A program made the position numbers and the translations under genes. Under the pieces are notes generated by a model, which worked only from the letters and a program-made list of their open reading frames with translations, was not told where the DNA came from and did not search any database. A stretch of DNA of 64,000 nucleotides from Azorinus chamasolen (Eukaryota > Mollusca > Bivalvia > Cardiida > Solecurtidae), in assembly GCA_963576725.1 (NCBI GenBank), contig OY755243.1, positions 43,695,243 to 43,759,242 on the forward strand, given 5' to 3'. This document shows, one piece after another, positions 46,243 to 57,313 of the stretch (the first letter of the stretch is position 1; each line of letters begins with the position of its first letter).

Positions 46243-46448
46243 CCCATTCCCTCCTAGACCATTTTCAGACCAAACCTCTTTGAATAAATCTACTGAAAAG
46301 GACAATTTTCTAGAAAAAAGTATAGTTCTGAAACCATTCTGGTCAATAGAGCATTTGCTCCTGTGGAGCAAATGCTCTATTGACCAGAATGGTTTCAAAA
46401 CCAAGACTGTTATAGAGGTGTCAAAAGGCGTCAGTAAGAGGGAATGGG
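46243..46448. mobile_element. TTAA-E MITE upstream of EAAT ATG, arms covarying
   Basis: CCCATTCCCTCCTAGACCAT to GAGGGAATGGG, TTAA flanks (46239-46242, 46449-46452). The core is a perfect inverted repeat of about 30 bp per arm. It reads CCATTCTGGTCAATAGAGC against the family's CCATTGTGATAAATAGAGC, and the other arm carries the complementary changes. Lies 70 bp 5' of the EAAT start. Confidence 0.9.
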
Positions 46449-46453
46449 TTAAA

Positions 46454-48395
46454 TGAACCAGAGAGTAAAATAGGATGGGTCCTAACGAGGTACTCGTTGT
46501 CTCATTTGCAAATCGAAACTGTTAGCGATATTGATTACGGATTCGTCCGTATCAGACTAAATGATCACGGTAAAAACCATCGACCCGGACGTTCAATATA
46601 GTATAAATATCGGTCTTGGAGACAGGTGGTAGCTTAATGCAGGGTGAAAGTACCTTTAAATTAGACTTACATGGTAACCAATTGTATAGACCCTTATCTT
46701 GATCTGCACTATTTACTTAGTTTGTCTATCCGAATATATGATGTAATTGGGGTATACTTCGTAACTAATTACAAGTCCTTCAAAATGTATTTTAAGACCA
46801 AGGTTATTATTTACAATTGAACACCTGTATAATTAAGATTTCTTTATTTTTTCTTCTCTGTAAGAATGTCTTTATTTGTCTTATTCCTTATCATTTACCG
46901 TAATTACCCCTCGAAGACCCTACAACGGCTTCTGAAGGGGTCATTTGATCTGGCCATTCACCATTTTGCTACTACATGTATGTTAATGTAATTTAAAATT
47001 ATGGTGCGAATTTGTTCAATAAATGAATGGCCAATTAACACAAGTACTACTGTATGCAGCATCACAAATCCGTATAGAGGGGAGATTGGGTGAACACATA
47101 AGGTAACTAAAGTACACGTAGGCGTAATTTAGCTCTTCAAACTTGAAACTATGATTTATTCACAAAGGCGGAAGTTCTTATGAAGCAAGGCTACAACCTA
47201 ATGTGAGCGTGCTTTGTATTAGAACAAAACATAATATTATCCCATAATCCTGTTCTTACGAATATTCATTGAATAAAAAATGACATTATAAATACACCCA
47301 GATGATGTTTATAATGGCAAATGAACACAAGTACTTTTGGATCATATTGGTAACTGTTTGTTTGTTCGTTTGTTTGTTTTATGATTACGTCCCTTTAACA
47401 GTATTTGATTTATATCCCGGCGTCCAGCTATCCCGGCGTCCAGCTATTTAAACCTGGAGGAAGACCGAGGAGGACTTGCCTTGCGCAAAACAAATTGTAT
47501 TGTTCTGTTCACAGAACATCAGGTTTGAACCACCGACCCACCGCAAGCCAGCTTGAAGGCTTCCACATATGAAACATGCCCAGGCCATAATTCAAACTAC
47601 GTTTTAATATGACCTCCTGTGTAATTGTTGCATGATAAACAGTGTAGTGTCACATGATGACTTTTAACCTTTTGATTCGGATCTAACCTCTTGATTTGGA
47701 TCCAAACATTATATAGATAGGAGAAACTAAAAACCAGGAAATACACTTAAAGTCATGACTTGCTTGATTGACAATTATAGCTTCGGGGCATATTGCTATG
47801 GCAACTGTCCTTAGATGGTATATTGAGACCAGACCTTCCGCTGCAAACAGGAAATGGCTGTCACCTTGCTTAAGGATACATACTGTCCAAAGTGGACATT
47901 CGACAGTTTTGAGATTAGATCAGATCGGAACACAGATAGTACTAGGGCTATGATCATAATCACAGGTTAGAAATGCATTATGGGATGAATGTAGGGACTG
48001 CATGGTACATGGCAAATGCTAGTCAGTGTGCTCTTAGAAACGAATAGGCACAGAGTCCTGTAGACTAATAAGAACTTTAACTATGTGTTGCTGTATTAGC
48101 GTTTGTGAAATGTGTTTATTAAAGTATCTAAGACTGAAAATGTGTTGTAAATGAAACCCATAACGCGACAGTAGGTCCTGGTAAAAAGGGTTCCCTTGTG
48201 AGTCCATTGATTTTGGTCTACACTTTTTGCAAAGGTGTTATAAATTCGGTTCCCGCACATGAAAGATAAAAGCTGAAAATATTTCACTGACACAATCAGA
48301 TGTTAGCTGAAAATATTTCACTGAAATAGTCAGAAGTTCCTAACTAGTGTAAACGCTCTTCCTCTTTTCATAAATTATGCCACAATTAAGCTCTA
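46454..48395. other. No gene; small fragments
   Basis: 46565-46655: left half of a D copy. 46690-46725: GACCCTTATCTTGATCTGCA. 47417-47450: an 18-bp direct repeat CCCGGCGTCCAGCTAT. 48255-48335: direct repeat of GCTGAAAATATTTCACTGA. This upstream flank may include the EAAT promoter, but none is recognisable. Confidence 0.45.
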
Positions 48396-48585
48396 CAGTA
48401 GAACCTGCCATAAGCGGACACCAAAAAGACGTTTAATTATTGGTCTGTAAGGCAGGTGATAGTTTAATGCAGATCAAAAGTAATGCAGAAATATCCTATA
48501 TGAGGTTGCCTTGCATTAAGCAATCACCTGCTTTTTAGACTCCTATGTTCAATAAATGATGGACCACTTCGGACAGGCTCTACTG
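48396..48585. mobile_element. TA-C foldback MITE
   Basis: CAGTAGAACCTGCCATAAGC to GGCTCTACTG, TA flanks. The left arm is longer than the right; the apex is eroded (ATATCCTATATGAGG). Confidence 0.8.
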
Positions 48586-49110
48586 TATGTTTATGCTATT
48601 GCGTCGGTCCATTAACCGAGACCATGTTTAACATTCATACATACAAACCGCAGACATAATACGTCAATTATTTGTATTCTATGAACGAACGTTAGAAAGA
48701 TTACTTCCTCTTAGAAATTATGATTATCATTTCATGACGGTATGTAGTTTATCAAATCCTGTGCAAGTCAACTGTTATGGCTATGCGGACTAGAATACTT
48801 GAAGTATCAAACTCGAAACCAACATCCGGACGGTATCGTTGTAACTCAAAGAAACAATTATTAGAATTCATGGCATGTGCATGCACATTGACTCCATAAA
48901 TACGCATTCCTACACCTTTGCATACACACTAGACCTAAATCAGACGGCTCTAATAATCTTCTAATCAGGATCTACACTGTGGCATTACTGGAAAAAATCT
49001 GAAACAGTCCATAGTGACAAAACATTGACCCGGACCTGGGGTCAAATTGGTTGCATTGTCCAAACGTAAGAATAGCTGACGGGCTAATATTTCGCAGATA
49101 CTACAGCAAA
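48586..49110. other. No gene; F left fragment
   Basis: 48888-48985: GACTCCATAAATACGCATTC, AATCAGACGGCTC...TAATCAGGATCTACACTGT. Otherwise unrecognised. Confidence 0.45.
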
Positions 49111-49518
49111 CAGCAAAACCCCTCTAAACCGAACGTTCAATTTAGTATCAATATCGGTCTTGGAGACAGGTGGCAGCTTAGTGCTCCTTTATGGGAGCTT
49201 TCTGCATGACTTTCACCATGCATTAACTCATTCTCTCCTAGGCTATTTTAGACCCAATCTCTTTGAATGTATCCACTGAAAAGGAGCATTAACTAGAGGA
49301 AAGGAAAGATTTATAATTTTGTAGTTTGAAACCACTGTGATAAATAGAGCATTTACTCCTATATGAGCAAATGCTCTATTTATCACAATGGTTTCATAAA
49401 GTGACTTCTATAGATGCGCAAAAATGCGTCACTAGGAGATAATGTGTTAAGCAACCACCTGCCTAAGAGTATCTAAATTCTTCTCTCCTATAATTCCGGT
49501 TTAGAGGAGGTTACATTG
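49111..49518. mobile_element. TA-D MITE interrupted by E
   Basis: CAGCAAAACCCCTCTAAACC to AGGAGGTTACATTG. The right arm is split at ACCATGCATTAAGCAACC, the same TTAA used in the D copy at 22190. Confidence 0.82.
49227..49446. mobile_element. TTAA-E MITE nested in TA-D
   Basis: CTCATTCTCTCCTAGGCTAT to GGAGATAATGTG, TTAA at 49223-49226 and 49447-49450. Core GCATTTACTCCTATATGAGC. Confidence 0.87.
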
Positions 49519-49612
49519 TAACTGTATTTAGATTTTTGACTTCAACAAGGAAGTTTCAAATTTAACATTAATCCATGTGTTAATATGTATTAATATAGTT
49601 GGTATAAATATA

Positions 49613-49770
49613 CAGTACACATGTCCGAAGCGATGATTCATTTATGGAATATATGAGTATAAAAAAGCAGGTGGTTGCTTAATATAGGACAAAAGCAATG
49701 GAGCTTTCTGCATAACTTTTGACCTGCATTAAGCTACCACCTGCCTTACAGGCCCATAGTTAGACCACTG
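49613..49770. mobile_element. TA-C MITE, left inner arm deleted
   Basis: CAGTACACATGTCCGAAGCG start, GGTGGTTGCTTAATATAGGA, then AATGGAGCTTTCTGCATAAC; right outer part shortened. Confidence 0.7.
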
Positions 49771-49844
49771 TATTCAAACCACATCTCTTGCTGTTTAAAA
49801 TCATATGAGATCATACTAGACGAAACGTTCATCATAATATTATT

Positions 49845-50185
49845 TTTGTTATTAATCAGTTGGCTTAGTTTTTTGTTACTATTCAGATGGCTTAGTATTT
49901 TGTTATTATTCAGTTGGCTTATTTTTTTTTTGCTATTATTCAGGACTTAGTTGTCTGTTATTATTCAGTTGGCTTAATGTTTTGTTATTATTCAGTTGGC
50001 TTAGTATTTTATTATTCAGTTGGCTTAGTATTTTGTTATTATTCAGTTGGCTTAGTTTTTTTGTTATTATTCAGTTGGCTTAGTATTTTGTTATTATTCA
50101 GCTGACTTAGTGTTTTTGTTATTATTCAGTTGGCTACTTTTCGATAGATTTGTTCAAAGACGTTGGGTCTAAAGAACGGGTTAAA
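49845..50185. repeat. 27-bp minisatellite ending in an E terminus
   Basis: About eleven copies of TTATTCAGTTGGCTTAGTAT plus TTTGTTA, with length variants. 50141-50185 continues TTTTCGATAGATTTGTTCAA to AACGGGTTAA, the right end of a TTAA-E element. Confidence 0.85.
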
Positions 50186-50445
50186 ACACATCGTCACAAC
50201 GAAGAATACGTGTCAAGCTACAATGGTCTGTAATTCGTCTATTCAGACAAGGAAGTTTGAAACGGTACATTAATTCTACTGTCTGTTTTAAAATATATGT
50301 ATCATGGCATAAAGAAATAATTTAGTAGACGTGACCCTTATCACGTTTTTGGTAATATTTTCATTAGAAAGTTACATTGAAACCATGTATGGCATTATGT
50401 AACACTACACAATAAGAACGAGCACATATTTCGAAATAATGAAAC

Positions 50446-50809
50446 AGTAAAATATCTCTATATCGACCAATCAAAAAGAAGTCAAATACGAGCAGTGGAA
50501 GTGTTTTGTGCTAGTTGTGTGTGTGTGCTATTTAGATTGTGGTTGTTGTTGTTTGTTGTTGTTGTTTCTTGGGGTGTTGTTTTGTTGTTGTTGTTGTTGT
50601 TTTATTGTTTGGGGGTTGTTGTTGTTTTGTTTTGTTCTTTTTATTTGGTAGCTTAGCGCAGGCGAAAGATATATAGAAAACCCTCATTGTAGCGTTATGC
50701 TTTACTTCGTTCTGCATTAGTAACTGAGTGCTTTTAAGGGCAGCATTTTGCTTTTAAAGAACAGCTACGTTCATTCATTAAGTGTCCGCTTTCAAAGCTC
50801 TTCTGGCAC
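50446..50809. mobile_element. TA-type MITE with (GTT)n expansion
   Basis: CAGTAAAATATCTCTATATC left end, then TTG/GTT-rich simple sequence (50525-50640), then GGTAGCTTAGCGCAGGCGAA, CGTTCTGCATTAGTAAC and CATTCATTAAGTGTCCGC right arm. The right TIR is cut by the LINE. Confidence 0.65.
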
Positions 50810-52120
50810 AACGGGGTCAACAGTTTGCAGCCGTCAAATTGATTGTCAGCGATATAGACACTCTTGCTACTGATATCAAAGAATTTCTTATGTCAGTAAC
50901 TGAAGACATACCTAACAAACGGAAGAACAAAATCCAGCCCAGGGTCATTCATGAAGTCCCTGACATATAGAACTGAGGCTAAAAAGGTTTATATGACAGT
51001 AGTCAAGAGAACTATACCAATAGATAAACACAGAAATCAGGATGAATATGAAAATAGCAAACGATTAGTGGATATGGGCCAATTCAAAATCATAGAAGAA
51101 AACATGGCACCAGGAAGTAGCAAGAGAGCTTACAACATGCATAGAGCTCTCACAAAGTCAGATCAATCCAATCAGCCATCATTAAGAATAAGGATGACAC
51201 CTTCCTTACTGATATGGATGCAGTTCATGACACATTGACTGAATACTGCACTTTGCTGTACAATTACGATCGATCTGCACTAAGACAGCATCATACTGCA
51301 AACCAACTCACTACAAGAAAGCAAAGGATGCATTCGTTGTGTGCTGAGGAAGAGGATAACGACCAAACGATGAGTGGACTAAATCATGGGCATACTATTA
51401 CAAAACCAATGCAATTTGCAACACTGTGATACCGTTCGATCAGCTTAGTCAACCACCAAGGTTATGCACAGAATAATGTTGAATAGAGATCTTAAAGCTC
51501 ACGCTTGTAGGAACAAATCGCTATCAGTGCTGGCAGAAGCACAATTGGGCTACATGATAGAAAAGCACACCCACCATCAAAGGTATCTCTTCAACAACTT
51601 AGAATTTAAGAGCACCTTTGACATGGTATGGCATGACGGTATGTGGCAGGTTCTAAGACGCTTCAAAGTACAGACTGTACTGGTATAAATCATCTGGGAT
51701 CTTTAAGAAATTTCCAGCAGCATTGACAGATGGGGAATTCTTCCACACAGCCATAGGAGTTCGACAAGATGTTTGGTGTCACCGGTCCGTTTCAACGTAT
51801 TTCTCAAGAATATAATGGTTGAGCCCGTTCATGATCACCACACGTCAATTTCCATTGGTGGGAGGCCCGTGTGGAATCTCTATTTTGCTGACGACATTGA
51901 TTTGACGGCCATAAGTAACAACAAATCACAAGCTCTTATGGACAAACTTTCGCAATATATAGAGTTTATGGCAAGTCAAAGGTTTTGGTCAACAACTGAA
52001 CAGACATCAGTGATAACGTTGCTATAAATCATGATTTACTAGAAGTGTTGACCGACTGTAATGGATGTCATCTGGATAAAATTGCTCCTCTAGGCAAGAA
52101 ATAACTCTACTACAGATACC
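50790..52120 (+). pseudogene. Decayed LINE reverse transcriptase
   Basis: Plus-strand RT pieces in shifting frames: pre-RT region (50940-51240, e.g. KRTIPIDKHRNQDEYENSK), an F-D-x-V-W-H-D-G-x-W box at about 51612-51645, FNVFLKNIMVEPVHDHHTSI (about 51790), and FADD (51884-51895) in place of the usual YADD/FADD catalytic box. Stops and frameshifts occur at about 51240, 51430, 51690 and 52025. Endonuclease part missing. From the conserved wording it resembles RTE-like or related non-LTR elements; clade not settled. Confidence 0.78.
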
Positions 52121-52194
52121 ATGACATGGTTCAATATATTTATAAAGCTCAAATCAACATCCGAATCATGATGAATCTGACCAAGATCAAAGCT

Positions 52195-52399
52195 ACAGAA
52201 AAGTCTTGCTAATGTGACCACATACTTTATTAACATAGGAGTCAGTAATAGCAGGCAATAGCTTAATGGAGGGCAAGCAGAATGCAGAAAGCTCAAATAG
52301 GAGTTTTCTGTTTCACATGTGTCCTGCATTAAGCTACCATCCATTTAAAAAATCAGAATTATACTTATTTTGAGTGGTCGTATTAGCGAGGGGTTATTG
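52195..52399. mobile_element. TA-B foldback MITE
   Basis: CAGAAAAGTCTTGCTAATGT to GAGGGGTTATTG, TA flanks; apex AAGCTCAAATAGGAGTTTTC. Confidence 0.78.
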
Positions 52400-52523
52400 T
52401 AATTAGAAATGCGAATTTGCCCGTTTGCGATTACATGTATCAGATATAAATATTAGGGTAATTGAAACTGCTCATGTGTATAGTTAAAATCATCTGATGG
52501 CATCAGCTGTAAATATTTATTTG

Positions 52524-52720
52524 CTTAACCTTTTTGCTGCGAATATTGTCGTCTTCATAATTTTTCATTATCTTAATTTCTACTCATTTCTCTCAAAATC
52601 CATAATCACGATATCAAATAGTTTGGTTCCTACTGAGACAACGAGGTACTCGATTAATCGGAGACTCGTATCCAAACGGTTTGCATATGTAATCACAGAT
52701 CATTTGCGGTGAAGTTCTAG
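52524..52720. mobile_element. TTAA-H2 MITE
   Basis: TTAACCTTTTTGCTGCGAAT, AAATAGTTTGGTTCCTACTG, GGAGACTCGTATCCAAACGG. Confidence 0.65.
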
Positions 52721-52934
52721 CGTTTTACTGTAAAGAAAAGACATCATCCAGGTGAAAAACAAATGTCGTTGCGAAAATGAGTTTGAGAAATGAAAACTCA
52801 TTTTATCAAAAGTAATCAAACTTTTATTAGACAATTGCTTCAGAGCGTGTAATATTTTGCAGCTACCGTGGTATACGAGCCAATGGAGTAGACCAAAGCC
52901 TTCCCACGATCATCTTAACCCACTGTAACTTGTT
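52721..52934. other. No element recognised
   Basis: Unique-looking sequence. Confidence 0.4.
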
Positions 52935-53158
52935 TTCCCCATATACTAATATATACGCCTTTAAAGTCTTTGAAACAGATAGACCCTGATCAGACGGTAC
53001 ATGTACGAGCCGTCTGATCAGGGTCTGCTCTGTTTGCATAGGAATGTTTAAGGATTCTGCCTTTGCCAAACTCTTTTTGTCCACATGTCAGTATAGAAAG
53101 TCTACTTAATATTCACGGTGTCATTATTTCTTATATGAATAGTCATTAAGTAAGGGGT
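52935..53158. mobile_element. TTAA-F MITE
   Basis: AACTTGTTTTCCCCATATAC, hairpin CAGACGGTACATGTACGAGC, right end CATTAAGTAAGGGG. The apex is TACATGTA instead of the usual GCTCC word. Confidence 0.72.
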
Positions 53159-53269
53159 AAAATGGTAGTACTTAGTTTTCAAATATGTATGTTGGGACGA
53201 TATGATTTTAAGTTTTTGTCCTTTTTTCCTAAAAGAGTTCTCTTGCCGATATGACATTCAGAAAATATA

Positions 53270-53640
53270 TATGAAGCAAATACTGACGACCCTGAACAGA
53301 GGTTTCCTATCTGATGTTGGCCTACACTGTTGTTTAGGTGTGTCCCTTTTAGGAGCAATGGGTTTTAATGGCTTAATTGATCAAGATATCAATCTATCTC
53401 TTTACGTATTCACTACATATCTTGTTTGATTGCTTTTAAAATGTGGACGAGTGTACTTGCATTTCTAAACTGTGTAGACCCAGATTGGAGGTTTCCTAGA
53501 GGAGCACTATGATCAGGGTCTGCACTGTACGTCATTCAAGTCCATTCGTAAATGTTACCAGTTCATACTAAATGGGACCGTGTAGTTAAACACAGATGGA
53601 CCATTCCACTTTTAATATTCAACATTCAAAAGGTTTTAAC
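53270..53640. mobile_element. Two TTAA-I copies
   Basis: 53280-53350: GACCCTGAACAGAGGTTTCC hairpin. 53470-53636: GTGTAGACCCAGATTGGAGG, GATCAGGGTCTGCACTG, GATGGACCATTCCACTTTTA, AAAAGGTTTTAA. Confidence 0.62.
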
Positions 53641-53951
53641 TATTTCACTTACATCGTGATCACTAAATGTGTTCTCACATTTTATCATAATATCTTCGTT
53701 CCAGGCCAGATAACCCATATATTGACTAATATACTTCAATATAAATGAAGTCAACTCTGTCATTGCCACTGGAGAATTAGGTTGCAAATTATTTTTTCTC
53801 CACGTCTAATGCGCATCTAAGCCATTTGCAAACGTCAGGATTTTTTGTCAGTAAAATTTAAAATTGCTCGTTTTTACGCAATTTATAGCACACTTTAAAA
53901 CAAAATCCAGGGGGTTTCAAAGTGTGTTGCATGGCACCTACAAACGTTTAA
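53641..53951. other. No element recognised
   Basis: Unique-looking sequence with one short inverted motif (AGTGTGTTGC/GCACACTTT). Confidence 0.4.
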
Positions 53952-54162
53952 CCCATTTCACTCTACGTGCGACCTGACTGACATTTACGAACAGACTGGA
54001 TCCAGACGAGGCGCCAAGTAGCTCGACTTCTTCATCAGGATCCAAGTCCTTTGACACTCGGTCAATGTTTCTTAAAGGCTTGAAACAAACGAATCGTAAG
54101 TCAGTCAAGCGTCCAGCAGACCAGAGATTGAGCAGACACTATTTTTTCCAGCATGAAACTGG
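53952..54162. mobile_element. TTAA-H MITE
   Basis: CCATTTCACTCTACGTGCG to GCATGAAACTGG with TTAA flanks. Hairpin GGATCCAGACGAGGCGCCAA...TTCATCAGGATCCAAG; single AGACCAGAGATTGAGCAGAC unit in the tail. Confidence 0.75.
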
Positions 54163-54166
54163 TTAA

Positions 54167-54391
54167 CCCTTTCCCTCATATAAACACTATTTCATGGATT
54201 TGCAAACAGAGTAGACCCAGATCAGACGACTCCTATAGGAGCCGTCTGATCTGTGTCTGCTCTGTTTGCTTTTGACATGATATAGGTATAATTCTACAGT
54301 TTCTGTCAAAGTAAAATATTCCCTTGAAAAGCTTACATTTAGAAAATGAGCTTATTATTAAATCTTACATGAATATTGAACAGGTCAATGA
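54167..54391. mobile_element. TTAA-F MITE sharing a TTAA with H
   Basis: CCCTTTCCCTCATATAAACA start directly after the TTAA (54163-54166) that ends the H copy. Hairpin CAGACGACTCCTATAGGAGC. Right end eroded to GGTCAATGATTAA. Confidence 0.78.
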
Positions 54392-54531
54392 TTAAACAGC
54401 TTGATGTGCCCCTAATCTACACCGACGCCATTTGTAAAAACCGATGTTTTTATCAGTGAAGTTTAATCTCGTGAGGCCTCGTTTACAAATAAAATGTAAC
54501 TATTAGTTATCTCTTCAAATTTTCTCTGTAA

Positions 54532-54751
54532 CCCTTTACTCCATAAATACGCCTTAAAACGCCTTGCAAACAGAGTAGACACTGTAGGCGCCGTCTGATC
54601 AGAGTCTGTTCCGTTTACTTGTGGATTTATATAGATCTAAGTGTGCAGTTTCTGATATGACTGAAACGTCCTGTGTTCATTTACCATTATAAAAAACTGA
54701 TTAACATTCATTTCATCATTATGTCTTACATGCATATTCATGTAGTAAATG
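54532..54751. mobile_element. TTAA-F MITE, left hairpin arm deleted
   Basis: CCCTTTACTCCATAAATACG to CATGTAGTAAATGC, TTAA right. Left arm jumps from AGAGTAGACACTGTAGGC into the right arm. Confidence 0.75.
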
Positions 54752-54772
54752 CTTAACCCGTTCAACGCTTAA

Positions 54773-54994
54773 CCCATTACTCCATAGGCTATTTTTAGAC
54801 ACAACCTCTTTGAATAAATCTACCGACAATGAGCTTTAACTAGAGAAAAGGAAATTTTTTAGAATTTTGTAGTTTGAAATCATTGTCATAAATAGAGCAT
54901 TTGCTCCCATAGGAGCAAATGATCTATTTATCACAATGGTTTCACAAAGTGACTTTAACAGAGTCCTCAAAAGTCGTCAATAGGAGGGAATGGG
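54773..54994. mobile_element. TTAA-E MITE
   Basis: CCCATTACTCCATAGGCTAT to GGAGGGAATGGG, TTAA flanks; core GCATTTGCTCCCATAGGAGC. Confidence 0.87.
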
Positions 54995-55034
54995 TTAATT
55001 TTCAAAATGGAATTGTCCACCATCGCATAAATGT

Positions 55035-55660
55035 ATTCAGCATGAATTGAATATGCTGATTGTCAATGACAAACATTGTACTCGTAGATTCTCATCAGAG
55101 GGCACGGCGAGGAGCACTCTGATCTGGATCTGCACTGCTTACAAATGCCAATTAACTCGTTTTGGGCATTCGAAGTGTTACAAACAATAATATGCCAATT
55201 AGTTCGAATCATATAGTGGGCGTTTCAGCTTGGTCCAAGCTGCTGTGACGAATTGAGAGTTGAACCCGAGTTTGTTTCAAAAACGACATTGGATATTCAA
55301 AGATGGTAATATCAAACTGAGTGTGTGATGTACAACACAACCTCGCTAATATGAATACTCAAATAAGTAATTATATCAGTCTATAAGACAGGTGGCAGCT
55401 TAATGCAGGATGAAAGTCATGCAAAAAGCTCCTCTGTGAGCTTTCTGCATGACGCTGACATTGCTTTAAGCATCCACCTGCCGAGATGGTTCCCTATTTT
55501 TCTTTATAAACCCATTCCCTCCTACTGACACCTTTTGACATCTCTGTTAAAGTAACTGTTTGAAACCATTGTGATAAACAGAGCATTTGCGCCATAGGAG
55601 CAAATGCTCTATTTATCACAATGGTTTCAAAACTACACATTTCTCAAATTTTCAATATAC
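55035..55660. mobile_element. I fragment, TA-type MITE, E half
   Basis: 55080-55140: CTCATCAGAGGGCACGGCGA hairpin. 55338-55500: D/K-like arms with AAAGCTCCTCTGTGAGCTTT. 55510-55650: reversed E left arm and core GCATTTGCGCCATAGGAGCA. Confidence 0.62.
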
Positions 55661-56149
55661 TGAAAAATATATATCTGTGTAAGCGAATATAAAAAGCCTC
55701 CCTTGTTTATTTTTTTTTTCATTTTTCAAGGTTTATATGTACATGTATATATATATATATATATGAAATACTGGGGACTAAAACATTTAGCCTTTGGCGT
55801 ATGTAGTTAACTGTTGTCGGGCTACAGTTTCCATTGCGATATTCTTAAAATATAGACAGTTTATCAGTGCCAAACAGTTTGGATAGGAATTTGGGAAACT
55901 CGGGGTCTTATGTGAATAAAAACTGCAAATGTCATACTTTTTTAGCATAAAACAGGGTTAACATGACGCAATTATTTTTATCGCAGTATCTAGTTACATG
56001 CACACTGTACGAGTCAGGTACAACCTAGACTGGCACGAACCACTTAAAAGTTATTCAATAGCAAAGGGACTTGCAAAACAAGTTTTGAAAGAAAATCCAG
56101 TCTAGTTTCATAAATACATGTATGTTTTATGTATACAGAGTTACTGAAG
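55661..56149. other. No gene; (TA)n tract
   Basis: ACATGTATATATATATATAT at about 55741-55764. A weak H2 trace at 55872-55915. Otherwise unrecognised. Confidence 0.45.
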
Positions 56150-56715
56150 CGACCAGGACTGTCGCATAACTATCGTATCTGTCGTATCTGTGATTACCTA
56201 TGCAAACAGTTTCCATCCAGATCAGAAGCAGAGCGACACGGCGTGCCATCTTGACCCAAACTATGGTAATGCTGGGGTTTTTTAAAGAATGGGAGGGGAT
56301 TAAACAAACGAAACTTGTTGCAGACGACAAAATTGCAGACGACATTATTTAATGTTCAGTGAAAGAGTTATAAGTTGATCGTGTTTGAAGATATTTCACA
56401 AACGAAACAAGAGTATTATATACAGATAGACCAACTTATTTTGGAACAAAACATGACCTACTATAATGTAAAGATAATTAAAGATAATTCGCCAAACAAT
56501 AAAATAAAAAATTCTTATTTTGTTTCCTTGGTAAAACCTCGTTGATTCGATTTTTTAGCAAAAAAAATAATTGAGAACTTTTCAGATAAACGGCCACTTA
56601 GTGCAGAGTGAAAGTCGTGCTGAAAGCTCCCATATAACCTTGCATTAAGCTCCCACCTGTCCTAAAAATAGATGATAATTATCTAAGTGTTCGAATTATC
56701 GAGAATTTACTGATT
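56150..56715. mobile_element. Reversed H2 and TA-K MITE
   Basis: 56180-56370: GCAAACAGTTTCCATCCAGA...TTGACCCAAACTATGG and inverse TCGTCTGC words. 56540-56712: K, ACCTCGTTGATTCGATTTTT to GTTCGAATTATCGAGAATTT. Confidence 0.58.
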
Positions 56716-56787
56716 ATGCAATACAAACTACATACACAGTAACTGCCACGAGAGAGTCCGCTAGAAAAAAAATAAGAATGTCGGTCA

Positions 56788-57038
56788 ACAACCCTTTGCC
56801 TGGTGAATATTTATGTAAGAAATATTGACTATATGACTATCAATTAATTGGCATTATGGGCATTATGGCCATATGAACACAGGAATGTTTGGCCACGGCA
56901 GAAACAGTAAAGTCATATATCTGTATAATGCCTTAAGCAAATATAGCAGAACCAGACGAGTCATACAGCTCGTACAGGGACACTCTTAACAGGATCTTCT
57001 CTGTTTGCAAAGACGTTAAAAGTGTTTTACAATAATTA
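56788..57038. mobile_element. Reversed TTAA-F MITE
   Basis: CCCTTTGCCTGGTGAATATT, GGCATTATGG doubled, hairpin CATACAGCTCGTACAGGG. The right end runs into a TA-A copy. Confidence 0.65.
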
Positions 57039-57239
57039 TTAAACCTCTCTATAACGGCCACAAAATTGTGTTAATTAGTTCGTATTTAGGACAGGTGACT
57101 GCTTAAAGCAAGGTGAGGGTAAAACAGAACGCTCCTATAAGAGCGTCCTGTTTTACTTTCACCATGATTTAAGCAATCACCTGCCTTTAACAGAAAATAC
57201 CTGATATAATTTAGTGGCCGTTGTAGAGAGGTTTTACTG
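57039..57239. mobile_element. TA-A foldback MITE
   Basis: First bases eroded (TTATTAAACCTCTCTATAAC); right end GGTTTTACTG and TA. Apex GAACGCTCCTATAAGAGCG. Confidence 0.82.
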
Positions 57240-57313
57240 TATAAGGTCAATGATTAATGCATGTGATGGCTTAAACTCACTAGAAAATGTCCCACCGACC
57301 AATTTTGTAAACT

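Noticed and set aside
45882..46404. Longer N-terminus for EAAT reading through the E element to 46404
   Set aside because: The upstream part is E-element sequence and a likely splice acceptor (TTTCTTTCCAG) sits just before the ATG at 46173, which is in good context and gives a family-like N-terminus.
50914..52027. Several small plus-strand genes
   Set aside because: They are consecutive out-of-frame pieces of one decayed LINE RT in the right order.
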